Positions 1 through 5,047 of a DNA stretch of 5,047 bases are shown one piece after another; position 1 is the first letter of the stretch, and every line of letters starts with the position of its first letter. The DNA is taken from contig QYPU01000020.1 of the NCBI GenBank assembly GCA_007280145.1, positions 1-5,047 of the forward strand, given 5' to 3'. The notes under the pieces were generated by a model. The model did no database searches, was not told where the DNA came from, and was given only the letters and a program-made list of their open reading frames with translations. This stretch comes from Dehalococcoidia bacterium. GTDB lineage: Bacteria; Chloroflexota; Dehalococcoidia; GIF9; UBA5629. Made by a program: the position numbers and the translations under genes.

Positions 1-197
1 CCTCTTTGCCTTGCTTTATCTGGGTGCGGACATCTCCACTTCATAAGACCCTCAGGAACCTCAATCCTTCTAATATTTTATCACTATATAATTGATGCTC
101 CTAATTGTAAGAATCTACTATTGAACTTTTTGGCTTTTTGTTGTCACACAAAAGATGAAATGATTAAGGCACTTATCCCAAAGCAGCGGGATTGATT
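1..197. other. Left-edge region without a certain gene
   Basis: No complete gene is visible. Three short readings touch the edge and cannot be told apart. On the minus strand an ATG at 44-42 follows GAGGG (53-49) at 4-base spacing and opens a frame reading MKWRCPHPDKARQR off the edge, which could be the start of a gene. On the plus strand, frame 2 reads LFALLYLGADISTS and stops at 44-46, like the end of a membrane protein. Frame 1 stays open to a TGA at 193-195 but has a non-coding look. An AT-rich imperfect hairpin (CTTTT at 134-138, AAAAG at 150-154) lies downstream of the 460-residue minus-strand gene but lacks a GC-rich stem, so I do not call it a terminator. Confidence 0.3.
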
Positions 198-1580
198 TTA
201 ATTGTTTTGCTGAAAGCGGAGAAGCAACGAAAGGCCATTCGATTGATATATCTTCTTGCGCTGCCAGTAATACTCCAAAGCTGCTTCTAAGCTTATTAGC
301 CCAGCAGCAACTGCTATTACAAGTATTGGAGGCATTCCAGCCCAGATACTGGCTAGTAAGGATAATACAGTCGAAGCGGAGCCGATTGGTAGTGCTCGTA
401 AGACTGCCTGTTGCTGACTAGACCTCAGCTTACGTTGAAGATTGTGAGCCACAGGCTCGATTTTGTGCTCTATTACACATTCAACCTGATTTTGGAATGC
501 AGGATCCCAGGGAGATGCCTTTATTAATTCAGATAAGGTAAATATTTCGTCACGGCAAGCAGCCAATTCATCTTTCAGCGCAAGTCTAAGCTCCATCACA
601 TCATCAAAACTCATTAGCTCCAAATTGGGTAATGAACATATCATTAGTGAGAGACCAGAAAATCCTGATTTATACTGAGGATGGTTGAAGTAGATTTTCT
701 CGCTCTCCTTGCCTATTTGAATAGTGCTCAAATGCTGAAGTTTTGATTGCAACAATTCGTTGAAAACAACATTGGGAGTAATCGGAATCAGGTTATACCT
801 GTGGGCTGTCATGAGAGTGTGATTTACCACCAATGCTGCCCACATCACCGTAGATACTGTTCCCGGAAATCCAAAATAATGTACTGCAGATGGGAAATGC
901 TGCCATTCATCCTCAGAGAAACCAGAAGCTTTCCCTAACTGGTGAATCCAGTTTTGCTCCGCCTGCCCCTTGAACAAAATAACTCGGTTTTCACCTAGCT
1001 TTCCTGCCAGATTCCTGAATTGAACGTTTTTTAGGTCGCCTAAGATACTGCCATATAACATGTGAGGCTTATAGTCTTCCAGCCTGTCCACCTCGGCTTT
1101 CTTTCCTACAATCGATAGGTAATCTTTACTTATATGCATCCACGGATACGCATCGTACAAGTAATATGGCTTCGGACTCGCAACCCAATAAGGCGGATCT
1201 AACAGGTTTTCACGTGGGTCAACTAAGTCAACAATTCCCTCTCTTCTTAATGATTCGATCTTACCCATAAACTTAGTTATTCTGAAGTATCTGTCTATTT
1301 CGTTTTGTGATGCTTCATTTTCTTCAGAGGTAGGTTTTACCTGCCCCGCTGTAAGGCTTTCTGAGGCTTCAATTACTCTCTGCACCTTATCAGACCTAAG
1401 GCGTCCGAGAAAGGGGTCAAGTTCGTCATATGGCTGTACATCTTGCCAATCGACTGAGAAGACTTCAGGCACTATGGCATATATCTTGTCGAAGAAAAGT
1501 AGACACTTCTTTAGCAAAGAGTCTTCCAGTGACAAGTCCCACGACTCTCCCGGATAGTAAAGCCCGTTAAGTTCAGCCAT
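198..1580 (-). CDS. Uncharacterised 460-residue protein with hydrophobic C-terminus
   Basis: I cannot assign a function. The N-terminus (residues 6-39) has the pattern G-L-Y-Y-P, then a helix, then F-F-D-K-I-Y-A-I-V-P-E. Residues 318-354 read L-P-N-L-E, S-F-D-D-V-M-E-L-R, then a charged helix with C-R-D-E-I, and residues 371-388 carry I-E-P and a basic helix. From memory this layout resembles large uncharacterised families of the DUF6236 kind, but that is tentative. Residues 401-435 are strongly hydrophobic and interrupted by M-P-P, so they could be a helical hairpin or a single membrane anchor, followed by a basic stretch (W-Q-R-K-K). No signal peptide or catalytic motif is evident. The ATG at 1580 is preceded by AAGAAGG (1597-1591) with 10-base spacing and by a small ORF ending two bases upstream, which suggests translational coupling. 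The gene diverges from the Nmad3-like gene. Confidence 0.85.
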   Translation of the reverse strand: MAELNGLYYPGESWDLSLEDSLLKKCLLFFDKIYAIVPEVFSVDWQDVQPYDELDPFLGRLRSDKVQRVIEASESLTAGQVKPTSEENEASQNEIDRYFRITKFMGKIESLRREGIVDLVDPRENLLDPPYWVASPKPYYLYDAYPWMHISKDYLSIVGKKAEVDRLEDYKPHMLYGSILGDLKNVQFRNLAGKLGENRVILFKGQAEQNWIHQLGKASGFSEDEWQHFPSAVHYFGFPGTVSTVMWAALVVNHTLMTAHRYNLIPITPNVVFNELLQSKLQHLSTIQIGKESEKIYFNHPQYKSGFSGLSLMICSLPNLELMSFDDVMELRLALKDELAACRDEIFTLSELIKASPWDPAFQNQVECVIEHKIEPVAHNLQRKLRSSQQQAVLRALPIGSASTVLSLLASIWAGMPPILVIAVAAGLISLEAALEYYWQRKKIYQSNGLSLLLRFQQNN

Positions 1581-1582
1581 TC

Positions 1583-1657
1583 TTACAAGGCCTTCTTAAA
1601 CTGTCTGCCGACATAGTTGACGCTATATCGCCTTGCGCGTTTATGCTCCGTTACCAT
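1583..1657 (-). CDS. Possible 24-residue leader or small protein
   Basis: This ORF is supported by its position and signals, not by similarity. The ATG at 1657-1655 has AGAGGG (1668-1663) at 5-base spacing, a better ribosome binding site than that of the long gene downstream. It reads MVTEHKRARRYS and ends with GRQFKKAL, a basic peptide with nine Lys or Arg in 24 residues and no membrane segment. Its TAA is followed by GA and then the ATG of the 460-residue gene, a two-base gap typical of translational coupling, and the two frames differ. A TATAAT box lies 41 bases upstream. It could be a regulatory leader peptide, a real small basic protein, or a chance ORF in a 5' leader. Homologues keeping the same spacing would decide. 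Confidence 0.4.
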   Translation of the reverse strand: MVTEHKRARRYSVNYVGRQFKKAL

Positions 1658-1697
1658 TTTCACCCTCTACATAATATAAATTATCAAGCTGGTCTCA

Positions 1698-1703
1698 ATT
1701 ATA
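1698..1703 (-). promoter_or_regulatory. -10 box for the 460-residue gene and its leader ORF
   Basis: The minus strand carries a perfect TATAAT preceded by TTTGGG. At 17-base spacing the -35 hexamer would be TATGCC, a poor match, so this may be a weak or activator-dependent promoter. Transcription would start near 1691, giving a leader of about 34 bases before the small ORF. Confidence 0.5.
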
Positions 1704-1844
1704 CCCAAATTGCTCGTGTAGGCATATATCTAACATTCTGACGTTCTATTCAACTATCACTTTTTGCCAACCGATACCCTATTGAACATTTCTGACAATT
1801 GTTACCTATTAGACCATTTAGCATGCTGGTGTATCCGACTAAAT

Positions 1845-1853
1845 TGGTATAAC
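1845..1853 (+). promoter_or_regulatory. Extended -10 element for the Nmad3-like gene
   Basis: TGGTATAAC fits the extended -10 form TGnTATAAT with one mismatch. No good -35 is visible at 16 to 18 bases, which extended -10 promoters can tolerate. Transcription would start near 1860, leaving only about nine bases, including AAGGA, before the ATG at 1869. Confidence 0.4.
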
Positions 1854-1868
1854 ATATTTATTAAGGAA

Positions 1869-2594
1869 ATGAATAGTTTACCTGAAAGGAAAGCCCTTCT
1901 GGTGCGAGTCGGCATAGATTCGTCGTATGGAGGATGGAACGCTCCCGTGAATCCTGGCACATTAGAGTTTGCCTACGTACCGATTCCTGAGGACCACAAA
2001 CACAAGCAGATTCGGCCCGGATACCAAAGCTCTTACCACACGTTTGAGGATTCCTGTAAACGCTTTGAAGCCGCATTTCCAGAGACGTTGCTGAAGAGGT
2101 ATGCTCATCTTGATCCTGACTTCGAATACCTGACTTATGGAGATGAGAATAAGAAAGGCGAACAGATACGAGAATTAGTCGAGGATGATATTTTCGCATT
2201 TTACGCGGGGCTCAGGCCTCCAAAATCACATTCTAGCAGTTTGGTTTATGCCCTCATTGGGCTTTATGTGGTAGACAAAGTCGTTGCTGCAGCTGATGTC
2301 CCACGAAGGGACTGGCACAAAAACGCGCATACGAGAAGGGTCTTTGATAATACTGATGTGATTGTGTTCGGGAAGGTTGGCCTTTCCGGAAGATTAAAAA
2401 GGTGTGTGCCTATTGGCGAACGGCGTGATGGTGCGTATAGAGTTAAGAAGGATCTTCTTCATATTTGGGGCGGTTTGTCAGCGAAAAATGGCTATATCCA
2501 GCGGAGTGCAAGATTACCCCACATTTGCAACCCAACAGCATTCTATGAGTGGCTCAATAAACAGAATATAGCCTTATTAGCAAGAAACACTTAG
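1869..2594 (+). CDS. Nmad3-like protein (nucleotide modification associated domain 3)
   Basis: This 241-residue protein matches my memory of the Nmad3 family, which comparative genomics linked to DNA-base modification; the biochemical role is not established to my knowledge. The supporting pattern is L-L-V-R-V-G-I-D (10-17), then Y-G-G-W-N-A-P-V (20-27), F-A-Y-V-P-I-P-E (34-41), D-P-D-F-E-Y-L-T-Y-G-D (82-92), and W-H-K-N-A-H-T-R-R (149-157). V-F-G-K-V-G-L-S-G-R-L-K-R follows, and an R-L-P-H segment lies near the end. It appears soluble and full length. The frame is open back to a TTG at 1764, but the 35 extra residues do not look like the family and would overlap the extended -10 element, so I chose the ATG at 1869, whose AAGGA lies unusually close (one base). 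No methyltransferase or base-modifying enzyme is adjacent; it diverges from the 460-residue gene and converges on the HNH gene. Confidence 0.75.
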   Translation: MNSLPERKALLVRVGIDSSYGGWNAPVNPGTLEFAYVPIPEDHKHKQIRPGYQSSYHTFEDSCKRFEAAFPETLLKRYAHLDPDFEYLTYGDENKKGEQIRELVEDDIFAFYAGLRPPKSHSSSLVYALIGLYVVDKVVAAADVPRRDWHKNAHTRRVFDNTDVIVFGKVGLSGRLKRCVPIGERRDGAYRVKKDLLHIWGGLSAKNGYIQRSARLPHICNPTAFYEWLNKQNIALLARNT

Positions 2595-2691
2595 TGAATC
2601 ATATGTCAACACCCACCATAAAATAGATAGGGATGTGCGAAACTCCTTAAGGTAACGAAAACTCATTTTGTTTAGCCATCCTGCTTAATCC

Positions 2692-2727
2692 CTTTGCCAG
2701 TATTAGTTCCTTAGTAAGTAGGCAAAG
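2692..2727. repeat. Inverted repeat CTTTGCC / GGCAAAG
   Basis: Two perfect seven-base arms (2692-2698 and 2721-2727) are separated by 22 bases that can add a few weak pairs. It lies between two convergent genes and could form a loose hairpin there. There is no T-run on either side, and chance is not excluded. Confidence 0.2.
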
Positions 2728-2775
2728 CTCTATCTGCCAATCAACTACGAGTCAATGGGCGGTTTTGAATCTAGA

Positions 2776-2804
2776 CTGGCTCCTCCAATCGCTGGAGGAG
2801 CTAG
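2776..2804. terminator. Strong hairpin between convergent genes, possible terminator
   Basis: The arms 2776-2787 and 2793-2804 form a 12-pair stem with a single G-T wobble; the inner nine pairs (GCTCCTCCA with TGGAGGAGC) are perfect, and the loop is the five bases ATCGC. It sits 15 bases past the TAA of the HNH gene and between that gene and the Nmad3-like gene, where a two-way transcription stop is expected. There is no clear T-run on either side, so it may be a non-canonical terminator or an mRNA 3'-end stabiliser. The rest of the 225-base spacer (2595-2819) shows no ORF I would defend. Confidence 0.5.
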
Positions 2805-2819
2805 GCTATTGTCGTTCGT

Positions 2820-3476
2820 TTATCTGCCATAGGCACCGAGATACCTGGCAAACTTCTCACTGATGACATAGCGTGAGACATTGGTGTGGGTGACATCCTG
2901 AATTAGGCCGTAGTTCAGGAGGATGCGCAACTTGTTCTCAAGTTCAGGGTGATCCTCGAAGTAATACGCCAGCTCATGACCGCTTGCCCAGTAGCTCCAT
3001 CCTTTCTTCAGGACAACAAATTCCCGGCTCAAAGGGTAGTCGATTAGGTCCTTACGCATTTCAGCAAGAAGATCAGGCATGATGCGTTCCAGCTCAATGA
3101 ATACTTGGTCGGAATCGGTGTCAATACTCCGCCGGTACTCAAGCTCTTGGGCAGCGCTTTTCTCAGCCAGAACCTTCCATTGACGAAGAACGTCAGCCCC
3201 GTAGCGAATCGGGTCGTTGTCCACCAACTTTGCACAGGATTGACAGAGCCAGATTCCATTCTCAACCGATCGCCTCTCGTCAGGCGTCAGGGATAGGTCA
3301 AACCGCGGGCCCTCTGCCGAGGCAGCAGTGATGTGGGCTGCAACTCCGATGTTGACTACTTTAGTCGGATCCTCCTGAGGCCCGCTCGTTAGTTGCCGGC
3401 ATCCCGGATTGGAACAACGATTAGCTACTCTTTTAGCCAGTAGCCCCTTCGTTTTCAGGGAAAAATCGTCACGCAT
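2820..3476 (-). CDS. HNH-type zinc protein with winged-helix-like C-terminal half
   Basis: The first 105 residues match a known HNH endonuclease-like domain: R-C-S-N-P-G-C-R (20-27), N-I-G-V-A-A-H-I-T-A-A (42-52), L-T-P-D-E-R-R-S-V-E-N-G-I-W-L-C (63-78), Q-S-C-A-K-L-V-D-N-D (79-88) and L-R-Q-W-K (97-101). Cys21, Cys26, Cys78 and Cys81 should bind zinc; His48 and Asn73 fit the first H and the N of HNH. The third His is absent (Ala82). I recall Ala here being common in this family, so the enzyme need not be dead. Such domains occur in anti-phage effectors and next to NTPase modules, but this protein has no NTPase or sensor domain. Residues 179-213 (L-E-N-K-L-R-I-L-L-N-Y-G-L-I, then Y-V-I-S-E-K-F-A-R-Y-L) resemble a winged helix. 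The frame is closed by a stop three codons before the ATG at 3476, which fixes the start; no good ribosome binding site is nearby. GC is higher than in its neighbours. Confidence 0.85.
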   Translation of the reverse strand: MRDDFSLKTKGLLAKRVANRCSNPGCRQLTSGPQEDPTKVVNIGVAAHITAASAEGPRFDLSLTPDERRSVENGIWLCQSCAKLVDNDPIRYGADVLRQWKVLAEKSAAQELEYRRSIDTDSDQVFIELERIMPDLLAEMRKDLIDYPLSREFVVLKKGWSYWASGHELAYYFEDHPELENKLRILLNYGLIQDVTHTNVSRYVISEKFARYLGAYGR

Positions 3477-3521
3477 CTCAGTTTAGGTTATATCCTCTCT
3501 TTTTCAGACCGCCATCCCGCT

Positions 3522-3551
3522 CTTATAGGAAGCCCCTTCAGATAATGCCAA
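3522..3551 (-). promoter_or_regulatory. Promoter candidate for the HNH gene
   Basis: On the minus strand TTGGCA (3551-3546) and TATAAG (3527-3522) are 18 bases apart, each one base from consensus. The start would be near 3515, giving a leader of about 39 bases. A second -10-like TATAAC (3492-3487) lies only 10 bases before the ATG and would give a nearly leaderless message. Confidence 0.4.
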
Positions 3552-3675
3552 TTATACAATCGCTATCTCTCCGGTTCAAATGATATCCTTTAAAGTATTT
3601 CTCCGATTTGACTGCGTAAATATGGCCGAGGCAACAAAATAGCGTTTCGTGCAGTTGGTAACGCTGCCCTCTTTT

Positions 3676-3704
3676 TTGACCACAAAAACAATGAAGTGTA
3701 GAAT
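3676..3704 (+). promoter_or_regulatory. Sigma-70-type promoter for the membrane protein gene
   Basis: TTGACC (3676-3681) and TAGAAT (3699-3704) are exactly 17 bases apart, each one base from consensus; this is the best promoter in the window. Transcription would start near 3711, giving a leader of about 42 bases that contains AAGG (3742-3745) seven bases before the ATG at 3753. It lies in the 276-base spacer shared with the divergent HNH gene, where I see no other gene. Confidence 0.6.
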
Positions 3705-3752
3705 GAGTACACTGGAAAGGGAGTTCAACCCCTGATGGGATAAGGCAGAAGA

Positions 3753-4715
3753 ATGCGTCAGATAAAGAACTTTGAGGATAGGTTAGCCAACACAAGGCTA
3801 GCCAACTTAAGGCCGGATGTACGGCTATTTATGCTAGGCTTCGGATTGTCTCTTGGAGTACTAATCTGGTGGCTGCTTACAAATTGGAGCATTACGGAAG
3901 CTTCCTTTAATAGTATCTGTTACTTGCTAAGTGGCTTGGGCCAAGCGCAAGCAGCGATAGTAGCTATTGTTGCCACTGTGACAGTAGTTGGCTTTCAGCT
4001 CTCTCCAGCATATTCAACCAGAATGATGGATTTATTTCTAGGCTATAAGACATTCTGGGGCACCGTGTGTGCTTATGGCCTTTCAATCACTTTTGATTTC
4101 ATACTTTTAGAGAGAATATCATCTCAAAACATTGGGGGCTATATATGGCATATAAAGTTGGCGGTAATCTCATCGGCATTGCTATTTTGGCTGCTTCTGT
4201 GGCTTACAAGAACAACAATGTGGAAGATAAGGCCAGAAACAGTGATCAACGATCTGGTCCAAGAAATAAACGGTTTTGAGCGAAGCCAACCAAAAGCCGG
4301 GAATGCTACAGTCTTTCTCTATGATATGGTCAAAAAGGCTATGACGACTTATGATTTTAACACAGCAAGATATGGCGTACGAGCGTTAGCCAAGCTTTGC
4401 CTAGCTATCGATGAGCCTGAGAGTGGCAGCATTGATTATGCCAAGGCTGAACAATTGCGAAGGGAAGCCCGTTTCATGGCCTTTTGTGCTGAATATGCAC
4501 AAGATTTTTCGGATGCGAAATTTTCACGTGACCTAACAAAGGAGATATGTAAGTCACTCTCCGAGGTACTGCAAAGGAAAGAGTACTTGAAGTCAGAGGG
4601 GAAAACGGTATTCACTATACTTGCTTCCAAGTTAGGGGAAAACCAATTTCATGAACTAGTCGAAGAGATGAAGGTAGATGGATCAGTCAATCTGGATAAT
4701 ATACTTGGCAGCTGA
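3753..4715 (+). CDS. Four-helix membrane protein resembling DUF2254, with cytosolic C-terminal domain
   Basis: The 320-residue protein has four probable membrane helices at about residues 25-43, 65-83, 101-119 and 135-152, and a soluble, mostly helical half from 153 to 320. The stretch A-I-V-A-I-V-A-T-V-T-V-V-G-F-Q-L-S-P-A-Y (68-87), then S-T-R-M-M-D-L-F and F-W-G-T-V-C-A-Y-G-L, follows the layout I recall for predicted membrane proteins of the DUF2254 type, in which a helix ending Q-L-S is followed by S-P-R and a conserved F. The match is partial, so the name is tentative. No enzyme motif is seen in the soluble half (W-K-I-R-P-E-T-V-I-N-D-L begins it; charged helices follow). The positive-inside rule (R and K before helix 1, R-T-T-M-W-K-I-R after helix 4) puts both ends in the cytosol. 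The start is well supported by AAGG at seven-base spacing and by the upstream promoter. Function is unknown. Confidence 0.85.
   Translation: MRQIKNFEDRLANTRLANLRPDVRLFMLGFGLSLGVLIWWLLTNWSITEASFNSICYLLSGLGQAQAAIVAIVATVTVVGFQLSPAYSTRMMDLFLGYKTFWGTVCAYGLSITFDFILLERISSQNIGGYIWHIKLAVISSALLFWLLLWLTRTTMWKIRPETVINDLVQEINGFERSQPKAGNATVFLYDMVKKAMTTYDFNTARYGVRALAKLCLAIDEPESGSIDYAKAEQLRREARFMAFCAEYAQDFSDAKFSRDLTKEICKSLSEVLQRKEYLKSEGKTVFTILASKLGENQFHELVEEMKVDGSVNLDNILGS
3784..3798 (+). repeat. Tandem 15-base repeat, first copy
   Basis: TAGCCAACACAAGGC is followed directly by TAGCCAACTTAAGGC (3799-3813), matching at 13 of 15 bases. The repeat is a multiple of three and encodes L-A-N-T-R then L-A-N-L-R at residues 11-20 of the membrane protein, just before the first membrane helix. 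It looks like a small in-frame duplication. Confidence 0.7.
3799..3813 (+). repeat. Tandem 15-base repeat, second copy
   Basis: This is the second unit of the in-frame duplication beginning at 3784. The two differences from the first copy (AC to TT) change the encoded Thr to Leu. Confidence 0.7.
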
Positions 4716-4718
4716 ACA

Positions 4719-4838
4719 TTAGGGCGAATTGTATAATAGATATGAAATCTTCTTAGCTTGCGCACATACGAGACATACCGCATTGCCGTCCAAATCAAGG
4801 CTCTTCGCAGATTGGTAACCAGTTGGATGTCCTCTCAA
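4719..4838 (-). CDS. Doubtful 39-codon ORF in frame after the DegV stop
   Basis: Two codons after the DegV TAA, in the same frame, a TTG opens 39 codons ending at a TAA (4721-4719). The peptide reads LRGHPTGYQSAK, then LDLDGNAVCLVCAQAKK, with one C-x-x-C pair. The wording looks more protein-like than random intergenic sequence, but there is no ATG, and the only purine-rich stretch (AAGGAAG) is about 15 bases upstream. It could be the remnant of a longer DegV gene tail, a small protein, or chance. Confidence 0.15.
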   Translation of the reverse strand: MRGHPTGYQSAKSLDLDGNAVCLVCAQAKKISYLLYNSP

Positions 4839-4844
4839 CGAGTT

Positions 4845-5047
4845 TTATTTCGCTTCCTTCAGGACTGTAACTAGAGCTCCCGGACCGGCGTGAACACCTA
4901 GCGCTGCCCCCAGTCTTGCTATCCGAGGCACTATATTGGGAAACAGCGAACCTACGTACTCGGCTAATGTTTGAGCATCGCCAGGGGTAGTGCTATAAAC
5001 TATAGCTAAGTCCTCAACGTGTAGCGCTGACCTTATAAACTTACGGA
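4845..5047 (-). CDS. DegV-family fatty-acid-binding protein, C-terminal end (partial)
   Basis: Sixty-six codons before a TAA at 4847-4845 are in the window; the rest runs off the right edge. The visible part reads R-K-F-I-R-S-A-L-H-V, then L-A-I-V-Y-S-T-T-P-G-D-A-Q-T-L, L-F-P-N-I-V-P, and ends LGVHAGPGALVTVLKEAK. The closing pattern G-x-H-x-G-P-G-A-L, after a strand, helix and strand, is the recognised C-terminal signature of DegV/FakB proteins. These bind a fatty acid in the cytosol; in Firmicutes the FakB members present it to the kinase FakA for phosphorylation and entry into phospholipid synthesis. Whether this copy works with a FakA partner cannot be seen here. It is convergent with the membrane protein gene and separated from it by 129 bases. 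It is probably the chromosomal flank of the accessory genes. Confidence 0.88.
   Translation of the reverse strand, partial: RKFIRSALHVEDLAIVYSTTPGDAQTLAEYVGSLFPNIVPRIARLGAALGVHAGPGALVTVLKEAK

Noticed and set aside
747..938. 63-codon plus-strand ORF inside the 460-residue gene
   Set aside because: It is antisense to a well-supported longer gene, rich in Cys, His and Arg in a way typical of shadow frames, and has no independent support.
1764..1868. 35-residue N-terminal extension of the Nmad3-like protein from a TTG
   Set aside because: The residues are Cys/Trp-rich and unlike the family start, the TTG lacks a ribosome binding site, and the stretch overlaps the likely promoter.
1861..2199. 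112-codon minus-strand ORF opposite the Nmad3-like gene
   Set aside because: It is fully antisense to a gene with recognisable family motifs, and its own composition resembles no known protein.
3044..3296. Two overlapping short ORFs (3044-3265 minus, 3105-3296 plus) inside the HNH gene
   Set aside because: Both are alternative frames of a gene whose own frame carries clear HNH and zinc motifs.
3580..3642. Plus-strand ORF of 20 codons starting MISFKVFLRF
   Set aside because: It has no ribosome binding site, is very short, and lies upstream of the membrane protein gene's promoter with no coupling to any gene.
3538..3795. 85-codon minus-strand ORF between the HNH and membrane protein genes
   Set aside because: It covers the promoter and first codons of the membrane protein gene, is unusually rich in Cys and His, and lacks a convincing start signal.
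4436..4630. 64-codon minus-strand ORF opposite the end of the membrane protein gene
   Set aside because: It is antisense to a solid gene, with Ser/Cys-rich shadow composition and no ribosome binding site seen.
4730..4737. TGTATAAT motif after the membrane protein gene
   Set aside because: The hexamer is perfect, but there is no -35 match at suitable spacing and no plus-strand gene follows before the convergent DegV gene.

Overview
The window looks like a bacterial accessory region attached to an ordinary chromosomal gene. The only clearly housekeeping-type gene is the C-terminal end of a DegV-family fatty-acid-binding protein, on the minus strand at the right edge. DegV proteins are common in Firmicutes, Chloroflexota, Actinobacteria and Thermotogae. 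That, with a moderate GC content and promoters of the usual TTGACA/TATAAT type, fits a moderate-GC member of one of these phyla, perhaps an uncultured Chloroflexota. The taxonomic guess is weak.

Layout from left to right. Positions 1-197 hold no certain gene, though the left edge may carry the first codons of another minus-strand gene. A 460-residue protein of unknown function lies on the minus strand (198-1580), with a hydrophobic membrane-like C-terminus. It is preceded two bases upstream by a 24-codon small ORF with its own good ribosome binding site, and both sit behind a perfect TATAAT box. Diverging from it is a plus-strand gene (1869-2594) recognised as an Nmad3-like protein (nucleotide modification associated domain 3). 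Converging on that is a minus-strand HNH-type zinc protein with a winged-helix-like C-terminal half (2820-3476); a strong perfect hairpin lies between the two. A plus-strand four-helix membrane protein resembling DUF2254 proteins (3753-4715) follows, behind the best promoter in the window, and then the DegV end (4845-5047).

Each of the four main genes appears to have its own promoter and orientation, so this is not one operon. An Nmad3 protein, an HNH/zinc protein of a type often seen near anti-phage systems, and two uncharacterised membrane-associated proteins suggest a defence-type or mobile island. No transposase, integrase, direct-repeat boundary, CRISPR array or RNA gene was seen, so the island reading is inference. 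The HNH gene has visibly higher GC than its neighbours, which suggests the genes did not all arrive together.
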